DNA of 64,000 bases from Streptomyces sp. F63 (lineage in GTDB: Bacteria; Actinomycetota; Actinomycetes; Streptomycetales; Streptomycetaceae). The notes under the pieces were generated by a model. That model saw only the letters and a list, made by a program, of their open reading frames with translations. It was not told the origin of the DNA and searched no databases. Position numbers and translations under genes: made by a program. Below are positions 44,532 to 52,897 of the stretch, piece by piece. The stretch lies in NCBI RefSeq assembly GCF_018070345.1, contig NZ_JAGPXX010000021.1, positions 1 to 64,000 on the forward strand. The letters are read 5' to 3'. Within the stretch, counting starts at the first letter, position 1, and each line of letters opens with the position of its first letter.

Positions 44532-45755
44532 ATGGCAACTCGTTCGCGTTCCGCCCTGCGCACCCGCCTCACCGTCGCCATATCCGCCGCCGCGGCCGTC
44601 GTGGGCACCGGCCTCGCGGCCGTCCCCGCCGGTGCCGCCCCCGCCCCGGCCGAGGGCAAGATCTACGGCGCCGGCGCCAAGACCGCCATCGACGGCAGCT
44701 ACGTCGTCCTGCTCAAGGACGGCGCCGCCGCCAAGACCCTGAAGGCGACCGGCAAGAAGGAGCTGGCCACGACCTACGGCGGCAAGCTCGACCACAACTA
44801 CACCGCCCTGGACGGCTTCTCCGCCACCGGCCTCAGCGAGACCGAGGCCAGACGCCTCGCCGCCGACCCGGCCGTCGACAAGGTGGTGCAGAACAAGACC
44901 TTCCGCATCACCGGCTCCCAGGCCAACCCGCCGTCCTGGGGCCTGGACCGGATCGACCAGACCTCCCGTTCGCGGGACGGCGTCTACAACTACCCGGACA
45001 GCGCGGGCGAGGGCGTCACCGTCTACGTCATCGACACCGGTGTGCGCGTCACCCACCAGGACTTCGGGGGCCGCGCCAGCCTCGGGTACGACGCCATCGA
45101 CGGCGACAACTCCGCCACCGACGGCCACGGGCACGGGACGCATGTGGCGGGCACCGTCGCCGGTGCGGCGCACGGTGTGGCCAAGAAGGCGAAGATCGTC
45201 GCCGTGCGCGTGCTCGACAACAACGGCTCCGGCACCACCGCCGGCGTCGTCGCCGGCATCGACTGGGTCCAGCGGAACGCCTCCGGCCCGTCCGTGGCCA
45301 ACATGAGCCTCGGCGGCGGCGCCGACGCCGCCCTGGACGCGGCCGTGCGTTCCGCGATCTCCTCGGGCATCACCTTCGCCGTCGCCGCCGGCAACTCGGC
45401 GGCCAACGCCGCCAACTACTCACCGGCGCGGGTCCAGGAGGCGATCACCGTCGCCGCCAGCACCAGCAGCGACTCGGAGCCGTACTACTCCAACTACGGC
45501 AGCGTGGTGGACATCTACGCACCCGGCTCCTCCATCACCTCGGCCTGGCGGAGCAGCGACACCTCCACCAACACCATCTCCGGCACCTCCATGGCGAGCC
45601 CGCACGTCGCGGGTGCCGCCGCCATCTACCTGGGCCGCCACACCAGCGCCACCCCGTCCCAGGTCGCCAGCGCCCTCACCAGCGGTGCCACCGCCGGTGC
45701 CATCACCAACGCCACCGGTTCCACCCCGAACCGGCTGCTGAGGGTCGTCCAGTAA
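44532..45755 (+). CDS. Secreted subtilisin-type serine protease (copy 2)
   Basis: This 407-aa paralogue of the protease at 41964 has the same signal peptide, propeptide and catalytic residues: Asp-168 in VIDTGVRVTH, His-204 in GHGTHVAG, Asn in AVAAGNSA, and Ser-353 in SGTSMASPHVAG. It is three residues longer near the signal cleavage site (APAPAEGK). Substrate-loop differences are visible after the catalytic Asn (SAANAANYSP against ESRNASTGSP), so specificity may differ. Its terminators match those of copy 1. Confidence 0.95.
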   Translation: MATRSRSALRTRLTVAISAAAAVVGTGLAAVPAGAAPAPAEGKIYGAGAKTAIDGSYVVLLKDGAAAKTLKATGKKELATTYGGKLDHNYTALDGFSATGLSETEARRLAADPAVDKVVQNKTFRITGSQANPPSWGLDRIDQTSRSRDGVYNYPDSAGEGVTVYVIDTGVRVTHQDFGGRASLGYDAIDGDNSATDGHGHGTHVAGTVAGAAHGVAKKAKIVAVRVLDNNGSGTTAGVVAGIDWVQRNASGPSVANMSLGGGADAALDAAVRSAISSGITFAVAAGNSAANAANYSPARVQEAITVAASTSSDSEPYYSNYGSVVDIYAPGSSITSAWRSSDTSTNTISGTSMASPHVAGAAAIYLGRHTSATPSQVASALTSGATAGAITNATGSTPNRLLRVVQ

Positions 45756-45775
45756 CCTCGCCCGCCCCCACCCCT

Positions 45776-45802
45776 GCCGGCCCGGGACCCTCCCGGGCCG
45801 GC
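45776..45802 (+). terminator. First terminator of protease copy 2
   Basis: An 11-bp perfect stem (GCCGGCCCGGG) with loop ACCCT, 20 bp after the stop. It is the equivalent of 43189-43216. Confidence 0.8.
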
Positions 45803-45818
45803 GCGGCGGGCCGCCGCA

Positions 45819-45877
45819 GAGCCCGGCCGTCACCTTCTCCCGCGAGGGCCTCTCTCGCGAGGGCGGCGGCCGGGCTC
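45819..45877 (+). terminator. Second terminator hairpin of protease copy 2
   Basis: GAGCCCGGCCG and its complement form an 11-bp stem around a 37-base loop holding a CTCGCGAG palindrome. It is the equivalent of 43234-43277. Confidence 0.65.
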
Positions 45878-45963
45878 GCGCCTGCGGGGCGGGAGCGTTC
45901 AGGCCGTCGAGCGCCCGGCTCCGGTCACGTCCGCCGGTGATGGCGGGCGCGCGATCGCCCGAG

Positions 45964-46608
45964 TCACTGCCCCGCGCGCATCAGGAGGCGCCCCTGGCGG
46001 AACCGTTCCCCTTCGCACGGCTCGCGCAGCATTCGGCCGACCTCGGTGAAGCCCGCCTCACCGGCCAGCTCCGCGAGGCCGTCGACCGGCCATCGGTAGG
46101 CCTTCGTCACCTTGTGGTCGAACGCCGTGACCGGCCCGCCCTCCGACTCGAAGAACCCGAGCAGCAGCGTCCCGCCCGGCGCGAGGACCCGGCGGAACTC
46201 GGTGAAGTACGAGGGCACGTCCGCCGGCGGGGCGTGAATGACGGAGTACCAGGACACGATGGCGCGCAGCCGGCCGTCGGGCAGGTCCAGGGCGTCCATG
46301 GAGCCGAGGTCGAACCGCAGGTCCGGGTGGGCCTCGCGGGCGAGGCCGATCATCACCGGCGACAGGTCGACGCCGAAGACGTCCAGCCCCAGATTCCGCA
46401 GGTGCGCCGTGAGATGCCCGGGGCCGCATCCCAGCTCGGCGACGGGCCCGGAGCCGGCGGCCCGCACCATCTCGGCGAACGCGGCGAGCATCGCACGGTC
46501 CAGCGGCTGGGCGTCGAGCGCGTCGCGGAAGAGCTCGGCATAGAGGGCGGCGACGGCATCGTAGGCGTCGGCTGTCGCACGGTGGGATGAGGAAAGCTCG
46601 GTGGTCAC
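45964..46608 (-). CDS. Class I SAM-dependent methyltransferase
   Basis: The 214-aa protein has the SAM-binding motif VAELGCGPGHLTAHL, the acidic motif II in FGVDLSPVMIGLAR, and LDLPDGRLRAIVSWYSVIH (motif III region), followed by RVLAPGGTLLLGFFE. It is a small soluble enzyme of the methyltransferase-11/25 type; the substrate is unknown. The start is a GTG at 46608 with no strong ribosome site. It converges with protease copy 2. Confidence 0.88.
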   Translation of the reverse strand: MTTELSSSHRATADAYDAVAALYAELFRDALDAQPLDRAMLAAFAEMVRAAGSGPVAELGCGPGHLTAHLRNLGLDVFGVDLSPVMIGLAREAHPDLRFDLGSMDALDLPDGRLRAIVSWYSVIHAPPADVPSYFTEFRRVLAPGGTLLLGFFESEGGPVTAFDHKVTKAYRWPVDGLAELAGEAGFTEVGRMLREPCEGERFRQGRLLMRAGQ

Positions 46609-46689
46609 AGGCGAGGACCCTAGAGCGTTCCCGGTTCCGGTGACCGGCTTTCGGCCGAACCGGAGAGCGCACGCCCGGGCCGCCGCCCG

Positions 46690-47460
46690 TCAGGGCCGGA
46701 AGACGTACGGGGTGGTGGTGCTCAGGGCCGTGAAGCCGAGGCGCCGCAGGATCGGACGGCTCTCGTCGGAGGCGTCCACCTGGAGGTAGCGGTAGCCGCG
46801 TTCGGCGGCGATCCGGGCGCGGTGCGCGACCAAGGCCCGGTAGACGCCCCGGCCCCGCCAGGCGGGCAGGGTGCCGCCGCCCCACAGCCCCGCGAAATCC
46901 GTGCCCGGGTACAGCTCCAGCCGGGCCGATGAGACGGGCAGGTCACCGGCCATGACGATGGTCATCACCACGGTCTCCGGCCGTTCCAGCTGTGCGATCA
47001 GGTAAGGCCGCAGCGACCGGCCCGGCCCGAACACCTCTTCGTGGACCCGCACCATCAGCTCCACCCCGGCCGGGTCGGTCACCGGCCGCAGGGCAAGCCC
47101 CTCGGGCAGTTCGACGGCGGTGCTCAACTCCTGTGCCGGGGCGACCATCAGGGTCTCCTCCGGCTCGGGCACCAGCCCAGCCGCCCGCAGCCGCTCGCCC
47201 AGATCGGCGGGCCGGTCGTGGCTGTACAGCTTCCACTCGAACTCCTGCCCGAGCGAGGCGAAATACCGCACCTGCTCGGCGATGGCCGCCTCGGCGGAGC
47301 CGGCGCCGAGGTCCGACCAGAGCACGCAGTTCCAGGCCCCTTCCGCCCCGAGCTGCCGCACCACGCCACCCGTCCGCTCGACCCGGGCCCCGGGGGAGTC
47401 GGCGGGCGCGCCTCGGCGCATCTGGTCGTCGTAGAGGGCGAGTACCGCGTCGCTGTCCAT
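46690..47460 (-). CDS. GNAT-family N-acetyltransferase
   Basis: The protein is 256 aa. The acetyl-CoA motif is WGGGTLPAWRGRGVYRALVAHRARIAAERGYRYLQVDAS (quoted by parts: LPAWRGRGVYRALVAHR), followed by SRPILRRLGF. The N-terminal ~120 residues are a second, degenerate GNAT-like half, a layout seen in tandem GNAT proteins. The substrate is unknown. The start is the ATG at 47460; a GTG at 47466 is two codons upstream. Confidence 0.85.
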   Translation of the reverse strand: MDSDAVLALYDDQMRRGAPADSPGARVERTGGVVRQLGAEGAWNCVLWSDLGAGSAEAAIAEQVRYFASLGQEFEWKLYSHDRPADLGERLRAAGLVPEPEETLMVAPAQELSTAVELPEGLALRPVTDPAGVELMVRVHEEVFGPGRSLRPYLIAQLERPETVVMTIVMAGDLPVSSARLELYPGTDFAGLWGGGTLPAWRGRGVYRALVAHRARIAAERGYRYLQVDASDESRPILRRLGFTALSTTTPYVFRP

Positions 47461-47600
47461 CCGCACATCCCAGCACCGTGCGGCCGAGCGGCCAAGTCAA
47501 TATCGACGGGGCCGTGCTCCGCCCGGTCACGGTGCGTGGGGGGCAGCTCTCTCCGGCTCAGTCGCCGGGTTCCGCCGCGGCGAGGAGTGTCCAAGCCCCC

Positions 47601-48293
47601 TCAGTAGCCGGGCGCTGCCGCGTCGAGGAGGATCCGGGCCAGTGCGCGCGGCTGGGAGAACATGGGCCAGTGGCCGGTGTCCATCGTGACCAGCCGCCAC
47701 CGGTCGCTCTTCAGCAGCTCGGCCACGTCGGGGCTCGGCTCGGGCCAGTCGAGCAGACACTTGATGTACGTCGCCGGCAGCTCGCCCAGCGGGCGGGTCA
47801 GCACCGCCGGTTCGGTGAGCGTGGCGCCCGGGTGCGGGGTCCCCTCGGCTGTGATGCGGGCGATCTGCTCGGCGCTGAGCCCCTGGTCCGCGAACTCGTC
47901 CGCGCCTGGTACCGGCCAGAAGCCCCCGTTCGCGGCGATCGCCGCCCTGCCGTCGGACCGAGGGGAGAAGAACGACTCGCCGTCGGCTGGAACATTGGAG
48001 TCCACGAAGACCACCCGGGCCAGCCGGTCCCCGATCCGTTCGGCGGCCTGGCCGACCGGGATGCCCGAGTAGCTGTGCCCGATCAGCACGACATCGCGCA
48101 GATCCCGGCCCTCGATCTCCCCGACGATGTCCTGGACGTGCGTCTGCTGCCCGGCGGGCACGTCCTTCTTCTCGGCGAGGCCGGACAGCGTCAGGGCGTG
48201 CACGCCGTGCCCGGCCGCCCGCAGTTCCGGGACCACGTCGTCCCACGCCCACGCTCCGAGCCACGCGCCTGCCGTCAGTACGTATTCAGTCAT
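47601..48293 (-). CDS. Alpha/beta hydrolase (esterase type)
   Basis: The 230-aa hydrolase has the oxyanion segment TAGAWLGAWAWDDV near the N-terminus, the nucleophile elbow LIGHSYSGIP, the acid in DVAELLKSD region, and the catalytic His in MDTGHWPMFSQP. It resembles salicylate-esterase-like or methyl-esterase proteins (EstX/MES type). It is a soluble enzyme without a signal peptide. The ATG at 48293 opens on MTEYVL. It is about 130 bp from the GNAT gene on the same strand. Confidence 0.88.
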   Translation of the reverse strand: MTEYVLTAGAWLGAWAWDDVVPELRAAGHGVHALTLSGLAEKKDVPAGQQTHVQDIVGEIEGRDLRDVVLIGHSYSGIPVGQAAERIGDRLARVVFVDSNVPADGESFFSPRSDGRAAIAANGGFWPVPGADEFADQGLSAEQIARITAEGTPHPGATLTEPAVLTRPLGELPATYIKCLLDWPEPSPDVAELLKSDRWRLVTMDTGHWPMFSQPRALARILLDAAAPGY

Positions 48294-48349
48294 GGGGGCA
48301 CCGTAGGGGGAGAGTCTGACAATCGCCGTCCCGAACCAAGTGCGGGCCC

Positions 48350-48643
48350 CGGCCCCCAGCTCGACACGGTTCAGATCGACACGACCCATGGTGGTGAACT
48401 CATCGATGTCACGGCAGAGTTGGAGGTCTACCGCTTGGTCCTGGACCGGATGCAGGAGGTAGCCCTGTCAACGAAGCAGTCGCGAGACCTTATTCATTCG
48501 ATCAGCTCACGCCGGACGGGACTGTTCGCCTGCGTGAGAGCGATCAGCCCGATACCGTCCTGGCCACCACTCCGGCGGCACTCGGTGGGCTCATACGAGC
48601 CGTAAAGGCAGGAGAGTTCACTGTTGCGCCGTCAGCGCCGTGA
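48350..48643 (+). pseudogene. Fused remnant of a DUF5753 regulator and a DUF397 gene
   Basis: Frame one reads LDTVQIDTTHGGELIDVTAELEVYRLVLDRMQEVALSTKQSRDLI (quoted by parts: LDTVQIDTTHGG and SRDLI), the C-terminal end of a DUF5753/XRE regulator of the WhiJ type. It then shifts frame at about 48508, after which LTPDGTVRLRESDQPDTV and LGGLIRAVKAGEF, the C-terminal half of a DUF397 protein, ends at TGA 48643. Both parents are truncated, consistent with a deletion joining two adjacent genes. Confidence 0.7.
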
Positions 48644-48927
48644 GCGTGCGGCGGCCTACACGAGAGCTGGTCCAAGCGAGGGTCAGGTCTTCGAAGGGTG
48701 GTTCCGTCTTGTTGTGCTCCCCGTCTGCTCCGTCCTCCTGGCAGAAATCCACCTTCAGCCCGGAGGCGTCCTCCTGCCTGTACGTCGCCTCCGCGCCCGA
48801 TGGCACGCTCCGGTTGCGGGAGAGCGACGAGCCGGAGGCCGTTCTCAGGATCACCCCCGACACGCTCCGCGCACTCATCCGTGCGGTCAAGACGGGCGAG
48901 TTCGCGTTCGCGCCCGCGGAGACGTGA
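48640..48927 (+). CDS. DUF397 protein
   Basis: The 95-aa frame encodes a DUF397 domain: SSWQKSTFSPEASSCLYVASA, DGTLRLRESDEPEAVLRITPDTL and LIRAVKTGEF. These small actinobacterial proteins pair with DUF5753/XRE regulators (WhiJ/AbaA type) as toxin-antitoxin-like or developmental partners. The GTG at 48640 overlaps the remnant's stop (GTGA), but the first ~30 residues are non-conserved, so translation may start further in; no strong ribosome site helps decide. The regulator partner is decayed just upstream. Confidence 0.75.
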   Translation: MSVRRPTRELVQARVRSSKGGSVLLCSPSAPSSWQKSTFSPEASSCLYVASAPDGTLRLRESDEPEAVLRITPDTLRALIRAVKTGEFAFAPAET

Positions 48928-48975
48928 GCGGGCAGCGGCCCCTGCCCGTGGGCCGCGGGCGTCGGAGCGGGTGCG

Positions 48976-50184
48976 TCAGGCCGCCGCGTCCCGCGGATCG
49001 GCGGAGCTCCCGGTCCCGGAGGTGCGGACCGCCTGGAGCGCCACGGCGATGTGCGCCGCCGCGCGCGGATCGGACAGGGAGCGGCCCGTCAGCTCCTCGA
49101 TGCGGCGCAGCCGGTAGCGGACGGTGTTGGGGTGGACGAAGAGCCGGCCGGCCGCCTCCCTGGCGGAGCCGGAGGTGGCGAACCAGTGCTCCAGGGTCTC
49201 CAGGAGGCGGGCGCGCTCCGCGGCCGGGAGGTCGAGCAGGGGCCGCAGCACGACCTCCACCAGGTGGCCCGCCTCCGCCGGCGCGGCGGCGACGACCATG
49301 GCCAGCGGGTCGTCGTCGAACCGCGCGACCCCGGGGCCGGTGTGCCGCAGACCGGCCAGGGCCAGCCGCGCGAAGCGCAGGGCCTGCGGGGTGTCCCGCA
49401 GCGAGCCGAAGCAGGGGCTGATGCCCACGCGGGCGTTCCGGGCGCGCTTCAGGACGCGCAGGAAGGTGTCTTCCGCGGCCGGTGAGGGGAGGGCGGCCAG
49501 CCCGATCTGCTGGTCGGGCAGCAGCCGCCAGGTCGACGGGAGCCGGGCCTGGCGCAGCGCGCTCTCGATGCCCGTCAGGGGTTCCTCGCCGGGCGCTTCG
49601 GCCACCGCCGCGGCGACCGCGTAGGGCCCGCGCTCGGGCAGGCCGAGCTCGCGGGCGGCGTCCCGCAGGGTGGTGCGGTCGGCGATGACGCCGGTGAACA
49701 GCGCCTCCGCCAGCGCGGAGCGCCGGGCCTGGCGCTGCGAGGTCAGCTCGGCGGTGGCCTCCCGGTGGGCCGTCGCGACCGTCTGGGCGTACAGGCCGAA
49801 CAGGGCCCAGATCTCCGCCGACTGCGACACCAGTTCGGCGTCCGGGACGTCGGGGTGGGTGCGCGCCTCGGCGAGGATCTCCGACCACAGGAACGCGAAG
49901 CCGATCCGGTACGCGTGCAGGGTGTCCGCCAGCGGCATGCCCTGCTCGGCGCGGATCCGGCCGGTCTCCCGGGACGGGCTCGGGTCCGGGGCCGGGGCGT
50001 CCGCGCCGCGGAGGTGGTTCAGGATGAGGTCGACGTTGGCCTCACACGAATGGCGCAGCGAGTCGAAGGGGGTCAGCGACTCGTCCTTGTAGGCGTCGAC
50101 CTGCGCGCGGATGCGCAGCGCCATCTGCTCGCCCAGCTCCGGAACCCGTGCGTGCAGCACGGCAGCCACGTCCGACAGGTCCAT
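48976..50184 (-). CDS. PucR-family transcriptional regulator
   Basis: The 402-aa protein has an N-terminal sensory region, a central GGDEF-like/PucR module, and a C-terminal helix-turn-helix: SGSAREAAGRLFVHPNTVRYRLRRIEELTG (the HTH of PucR/CdaR, quoted in part). It is divergent from the acyl-CoA ligase with a 155-bp gap that contains a perfect palindrome, so it probably controls that gene. The ATG at 50184 opens MDLSDVAAV. The ligand is not predictable. Confidence 0.88.
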   Translation of the reverse strand: MDLSDVAAVLHARVPELGEQMALRIRAQVDAYKDESLTPFDSLRHSCEANVDLILNHLRGADAPAPDPSPSRETGRIRAEQGMPLADTLHAYRIGFAFLWSEILAEARTHPDVPDAELVSQSAEIWALFGLYAQTVATAHREATAELTSQRQARRSALAEALFTGVIADRTTLRDAARELGLPERGPYAVAAAVAEAPGEEPLTGIESALRQARLPSTWRLLPDQQIGLAALPSPAAEDTFLRVLKRARNARVGISPCFGSLRDTPQALRFARLALAGLRHTGPGVARFDDDPLAMVVAAAPAEAGHLVEVVLRPLLDLPAAERARLLETLEHWFATSGSAREAAGRLFVHPNTVRYRLRRIEELTGRSLSDPRAAAHIAVALQAVRTSGTGSSADPRDAAA

Positions 50185-50207
50185 TTGCGCAGCTTAACGC
50201 CCTGGTC

Positions 50208-50223
50208 TTGTTCCCGGGAACAA
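50208..50223. promoter_or_regulatory. 16-bp perfect palindrome between pucR and the ligase gene
   Basis: TTGTTCCC and GGGAACAA form an uninterrupted 16-bp palindrome, 23 bp from the pucR start and 117 bp from the ligase start. It is a strong candidate regulator site. Confidence 0.65.
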
Positions 50224-50339
50224 ACTGTTGCGCGAGACACTGTCCCGCCGGCCATAGGACCTCCTCCATCTGCGGCAGCACCATGACGTCCACGTGAACA
50301 GCGGATTTATTTCGGTGATGATGTGTGTGGAGGCAGACC

Positions 50340-51827
50340 ATGGCCAATCTGGCGGAGTTCCTGGTGGAGACGGCGCGGCGGCAGCCGGAGCGGCCCGCCC
50401 TGCGCCTGGGCGAGCAGGTCACCGGCTACGCGGAGCTGGACGAGCGCAGTGCCCGCGCCGCCGCGCTGCTGCGCGCCGAGGGCGTGAGGCCGGGGGACCG
50501 GGTCGCCCTGATGCTGCCCAATGTTCCGGAGTTCGTCGTCCTGTACTACGGCGCGCTGCGCGCCGGGGCGATCGTCGTACCGCTCAACCCGCTGCTGAAG
50601 ACGCGCGAGACCGAGTTCCACCTGCGCGACTCCGGCGCGGTGCTGCTGTGCGAGTGGCACCAGGCGCCGGGCGAGGGCGCGCAGGGCGCGGCCGCCGCCG
50701 GAGTCCGGCACCTGGCGGTGGAACCCGTGGACTTCGCCGGCCGGCTGGCCGGTCACGAGCCCGCGCCCGGGGTGGCGGAGGCGGACGACGCCGACGTGGC
50801 GGTGCTGCTGTACACCTCCGGCACCACCGGCCGCCCCAAGGGCGCCGCCCTCACCCACGGCAGCCTGCGGCACAACACCGAGGTCAACAAGGACTCCGTG
50901 CAGCGGATGACCGAGGACGACGTGGTGGTGGGCTGTCTGCCGCTGTTCCACATCTTCGGGCAGGTCTGCACCATGAACGTGGCCGTCCTCAGCGGCGCCC
51001 TGCTCACCCTGATCCCCCGCTTCGACCCGCAGGCCGTCCTGGACGCCATCGCCCGTGACCGCGCCACGGTCTTCGAGGGCGTGCCGACCATGTACGCGGC
51101 GCTGCTCCAGCACCCCTCGGACGCGGACGTCTCCACGCTGCGGATGTGCATCTCCGGAGGGGCCTCGCTGCCGGTGGAGGTGCTGCACGGTTTCGAGCGG
51201 CGCTTCGGCTGCCCGGTGCTGGAGGGGTTCGGCATGTCCGAGACCAGCCCGGTCGTCACCTTCAACCACCCCGACCGGCCGCGCAAGGCGGGCTCCATCG
51301 GCACCCCGATCCAGGACGTGGAGGTACGCCTCCTGGACGAGAAGGGGCGGGACGTGGCGCCCGGCGAGGTCGGCGAGATGGCCGTCCGCGGACCCAACGT
51401 GATGAAGGGCTACTGGAACCTCCCGGAGGAGACGGCGGCCGCCATCCCGGACGGTTGGCTGCGCACCGGAGACCTGGCCCGGCAGGACGAGGACGGCTAC
51501 TTCTACGTCGTCGACCGCAAGAAGGACATGATCATCCGCGGTGGTTACAACGTCTACCCGCGCGAGATCGAGGAGGTGCTGCACGAGCACCCCGCCGTCG
51601 CGCTGGCCGCCGTGGTGCCGGTGGCGCACGCCCGGCTCGGCGAGGAGATCGGGGCGGCGGTGGTGCTGCGTCCGGGCGCGTCGGCCACGCCGGACGAGCT
51701 GCGGGAGTTCGTCCGGGACCGGGTGGCGGCATACAAGTACCCGCGCGAGGTGTGGATCACGGACGCGCTGCCGACCGGCCCCAGCGGCAAGATCCTCAAG
51801 CGGGAGATCACCGCACCGGCCGGATGA
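50340..51827 (+). CDS. Long-chain acyl-CoA ligase
   Basis: The 495-aa adenylate-forming enzyme has the AMP-binding P-loop LLYTSGTTGRPKGAALTH, GFGMSETSP, the A8 hinge YFYVVDRKKDMIIRGGYNVYPREIEEVL (quoted in part), and the catalytic lysine in TGPSGKILKREI. It activates a fatty or carboxylic acid to the CoA thioester; chain length is not predictable. The ATG at 50340 has GGAGG eight bases upstream, better than the GTG at 50325. It is divergent from pucR. Confidence 0.93.
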   Translation: MANLAEFLVETARRQPERPALRLGEQVTGYAELDERSARAAALLRAEGVRPGDRVALMLPNVPEFVVLYYGALRAGAIVVPLNPLLKTRETEFHLRDSGAVLLCEWHQAPGEGAQGAAAAGVRHLAVEPVDFAGRLAGHEPAPGVAEADDADVAVLLYTSGTTGRPKGAALTHGSLRHNTEVNKDSVQRMTEDDVVVGCLPLFHIFGQVCTMNVAVLSGALLTLIPRFDPQAVLDAIARDRATVFEGVPTMYAALLQHPSDADVSTLRMCISGGASLPVEVLHGFERRFGCPVLEGFGMSETSPVVTFNHPDRPRKAGSIGTPIQDVEVRLLDEKGRDVAPGEVGEMAVRGPNVMKGYWNLPEETAAAIPDGWLRTGDLARQDEDGYFYVVDRKKDMIIRGGYNVYPREIEEVLHEHPAVALAAVVPVAHARLGEEIGAAVVLRPGASATPDELREFVRDRVAAYKYPREVWITDALPTGPSGKILKREITAPAG

Positions 51828-51885
51828 GCGGCTGCGGCGGGATGAGCCGCACCGCCGTGCGCGGCACCCGGCCGGGTGAGCGGCA

Positions 51886-51907
51886 CCGGCCGGGCGCGCC
51901 CGGCCGG
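51886..51907. terminator. 22-bp perfect palindrome after the ligase gene
   Basis: The arms are CCGGCCGGGCG and its complement without spacer, between the ligase stop and the leftward sirohydrochlorin chelatase stop. It is a likely bidirectional terminator. Confidence 0.6.
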
Positions 51908-52059
51908 CGGGGCGGATCGCACCGCCGGGGGAGGAGCCGCGCCGGGCGTGCCGGAGCGGGAGCGTGCCGTCCGGTGCGCTCACCCGCGCTGCCGGCACGG
52001 GCCCCGACACGTGCGCCCCCGCCCCGGTCCTCGGCGGCACGGACAGCCGCGGCGGCCGG

Positions 52060-52881
52060 TCAGGCGCTCAGCGCCGCGCGGGCCGGGCGGGATGCGCGGG
52101 ACGCGGCGCGGGACGCGTCGTAGCGGGTCAGGAGCAGGCGCGCCAGCCGCTCGTCCGGGCCGAGGACGCCGGCCAGGATGTCCGCGCCCGCCTCCCGGGC
52201 GCCCGCCGCGATGCGGTCCGGGAGGCGGCCCGGGGCGATGACGTACGGGGCCACCGCCACCCGGCGGACGCCCTCCGCGCGCAGGGCGCGGACGGCGTCC
52301 GCCGTGCGGGGGAGGGAAGCGGAGGCGAACGCAGGCCGCACGGCGCACCAACCGGTGCGCCGCCACTCCCGCGCGGTTTCCGCGATCACTGCGATCGCCT
52401 CCGGGTCCGAGGAGCCCGCCGAGGCCAGGACGACTCCGGTCGACGCGCGGTCGTCCGGGTCCAGTCCGGCTTCGTACAGGCGCTGTTCGAGGGTGTGGAG
52501 GAGCAGCGGGGAGGGGCCGAGCACGTCCGCCTGGGTGAGCGTCAGGCGGGGCAGCCGGGCGCGGGCCTCGCCGAGCACCCGCGGGATGTCGGACGTGGCG
52601 TGGAAGGCCCGGGTCAGCAGGAGCGGGAGGGCGATCACCTCCCGGATGCCCTCCGCCGCCAGCCGGTCCAGCAGCCGCGGCACGCTCGGGGCGCAGAAGT
52701 CCAGGTAGCCGGTCTCGACGCGCAGGCCCGGGCGGAGGGCGCGGACGCGTTCGGCGAGCGCGGTGACCGTCGCGGCGTGGCGCGGGTCGCGGCTGCCGTG
52801 GGCGGTGATCAGGAGCACGGGAGCGGCGGGCGCGGTGCGCGCGGCGCGGGCGGTGCGCGGGCGGTGCGGCTGTGGGGTCAT
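52060..52881 (-). CDS. Sirohydrochlorin ferrochelatase (CbiX/SirB family)
   Basis: The 273-aa protein has two related halves of the CbiX type. The first contains LITAHGSRDPRHAATV with the metal-binding His and VIALPLLLTRAFHATSDIP with the second His. The second half (VAVAPYVIAPGRLPDRIAAGA) is degenerate. It inserts iron into sirohydrochlorin to make siroheme, the cofactor of Sir, which heads the same gene cluster, so the location supports this role over cobalt. It is 17 bp downstream of ssuC. Confidence 0.9.
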   Translation of the reverse strand: MTPQPHRPRTARAARTAPAAPVLLITAHGSRDPRHAATVTALAERVRALRPGLRVETGYLDFCAPSVPRLLDRLAAEGIREVIALPLLLTRAFHATSDIPRVLGEARARLPRLTLTQADVLGPSPLLLHTLEQRLYEAGLDPDDRASTGVVLASAGSSDPEAIAVIAETAREWRRTGWCAVRPAFASASLPRTADAVRALRAEGVRRVAVAPYVIAPGRLPDRIAAGAREAGADILAGVLGPDERLARLLLTRYDASRAASRASRPARAALSA

Positions 52882-52897
52882 GGTGGCGGGGTTCCGT

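Noticed and set aside
46992..48605. A 537-codon plus-strand frame over the GNAT and hydrolase genes
   Set aside because: It is mostly antisense noise; only its last ~50 codons are real, as the DUF5753 remnant annotated separately.
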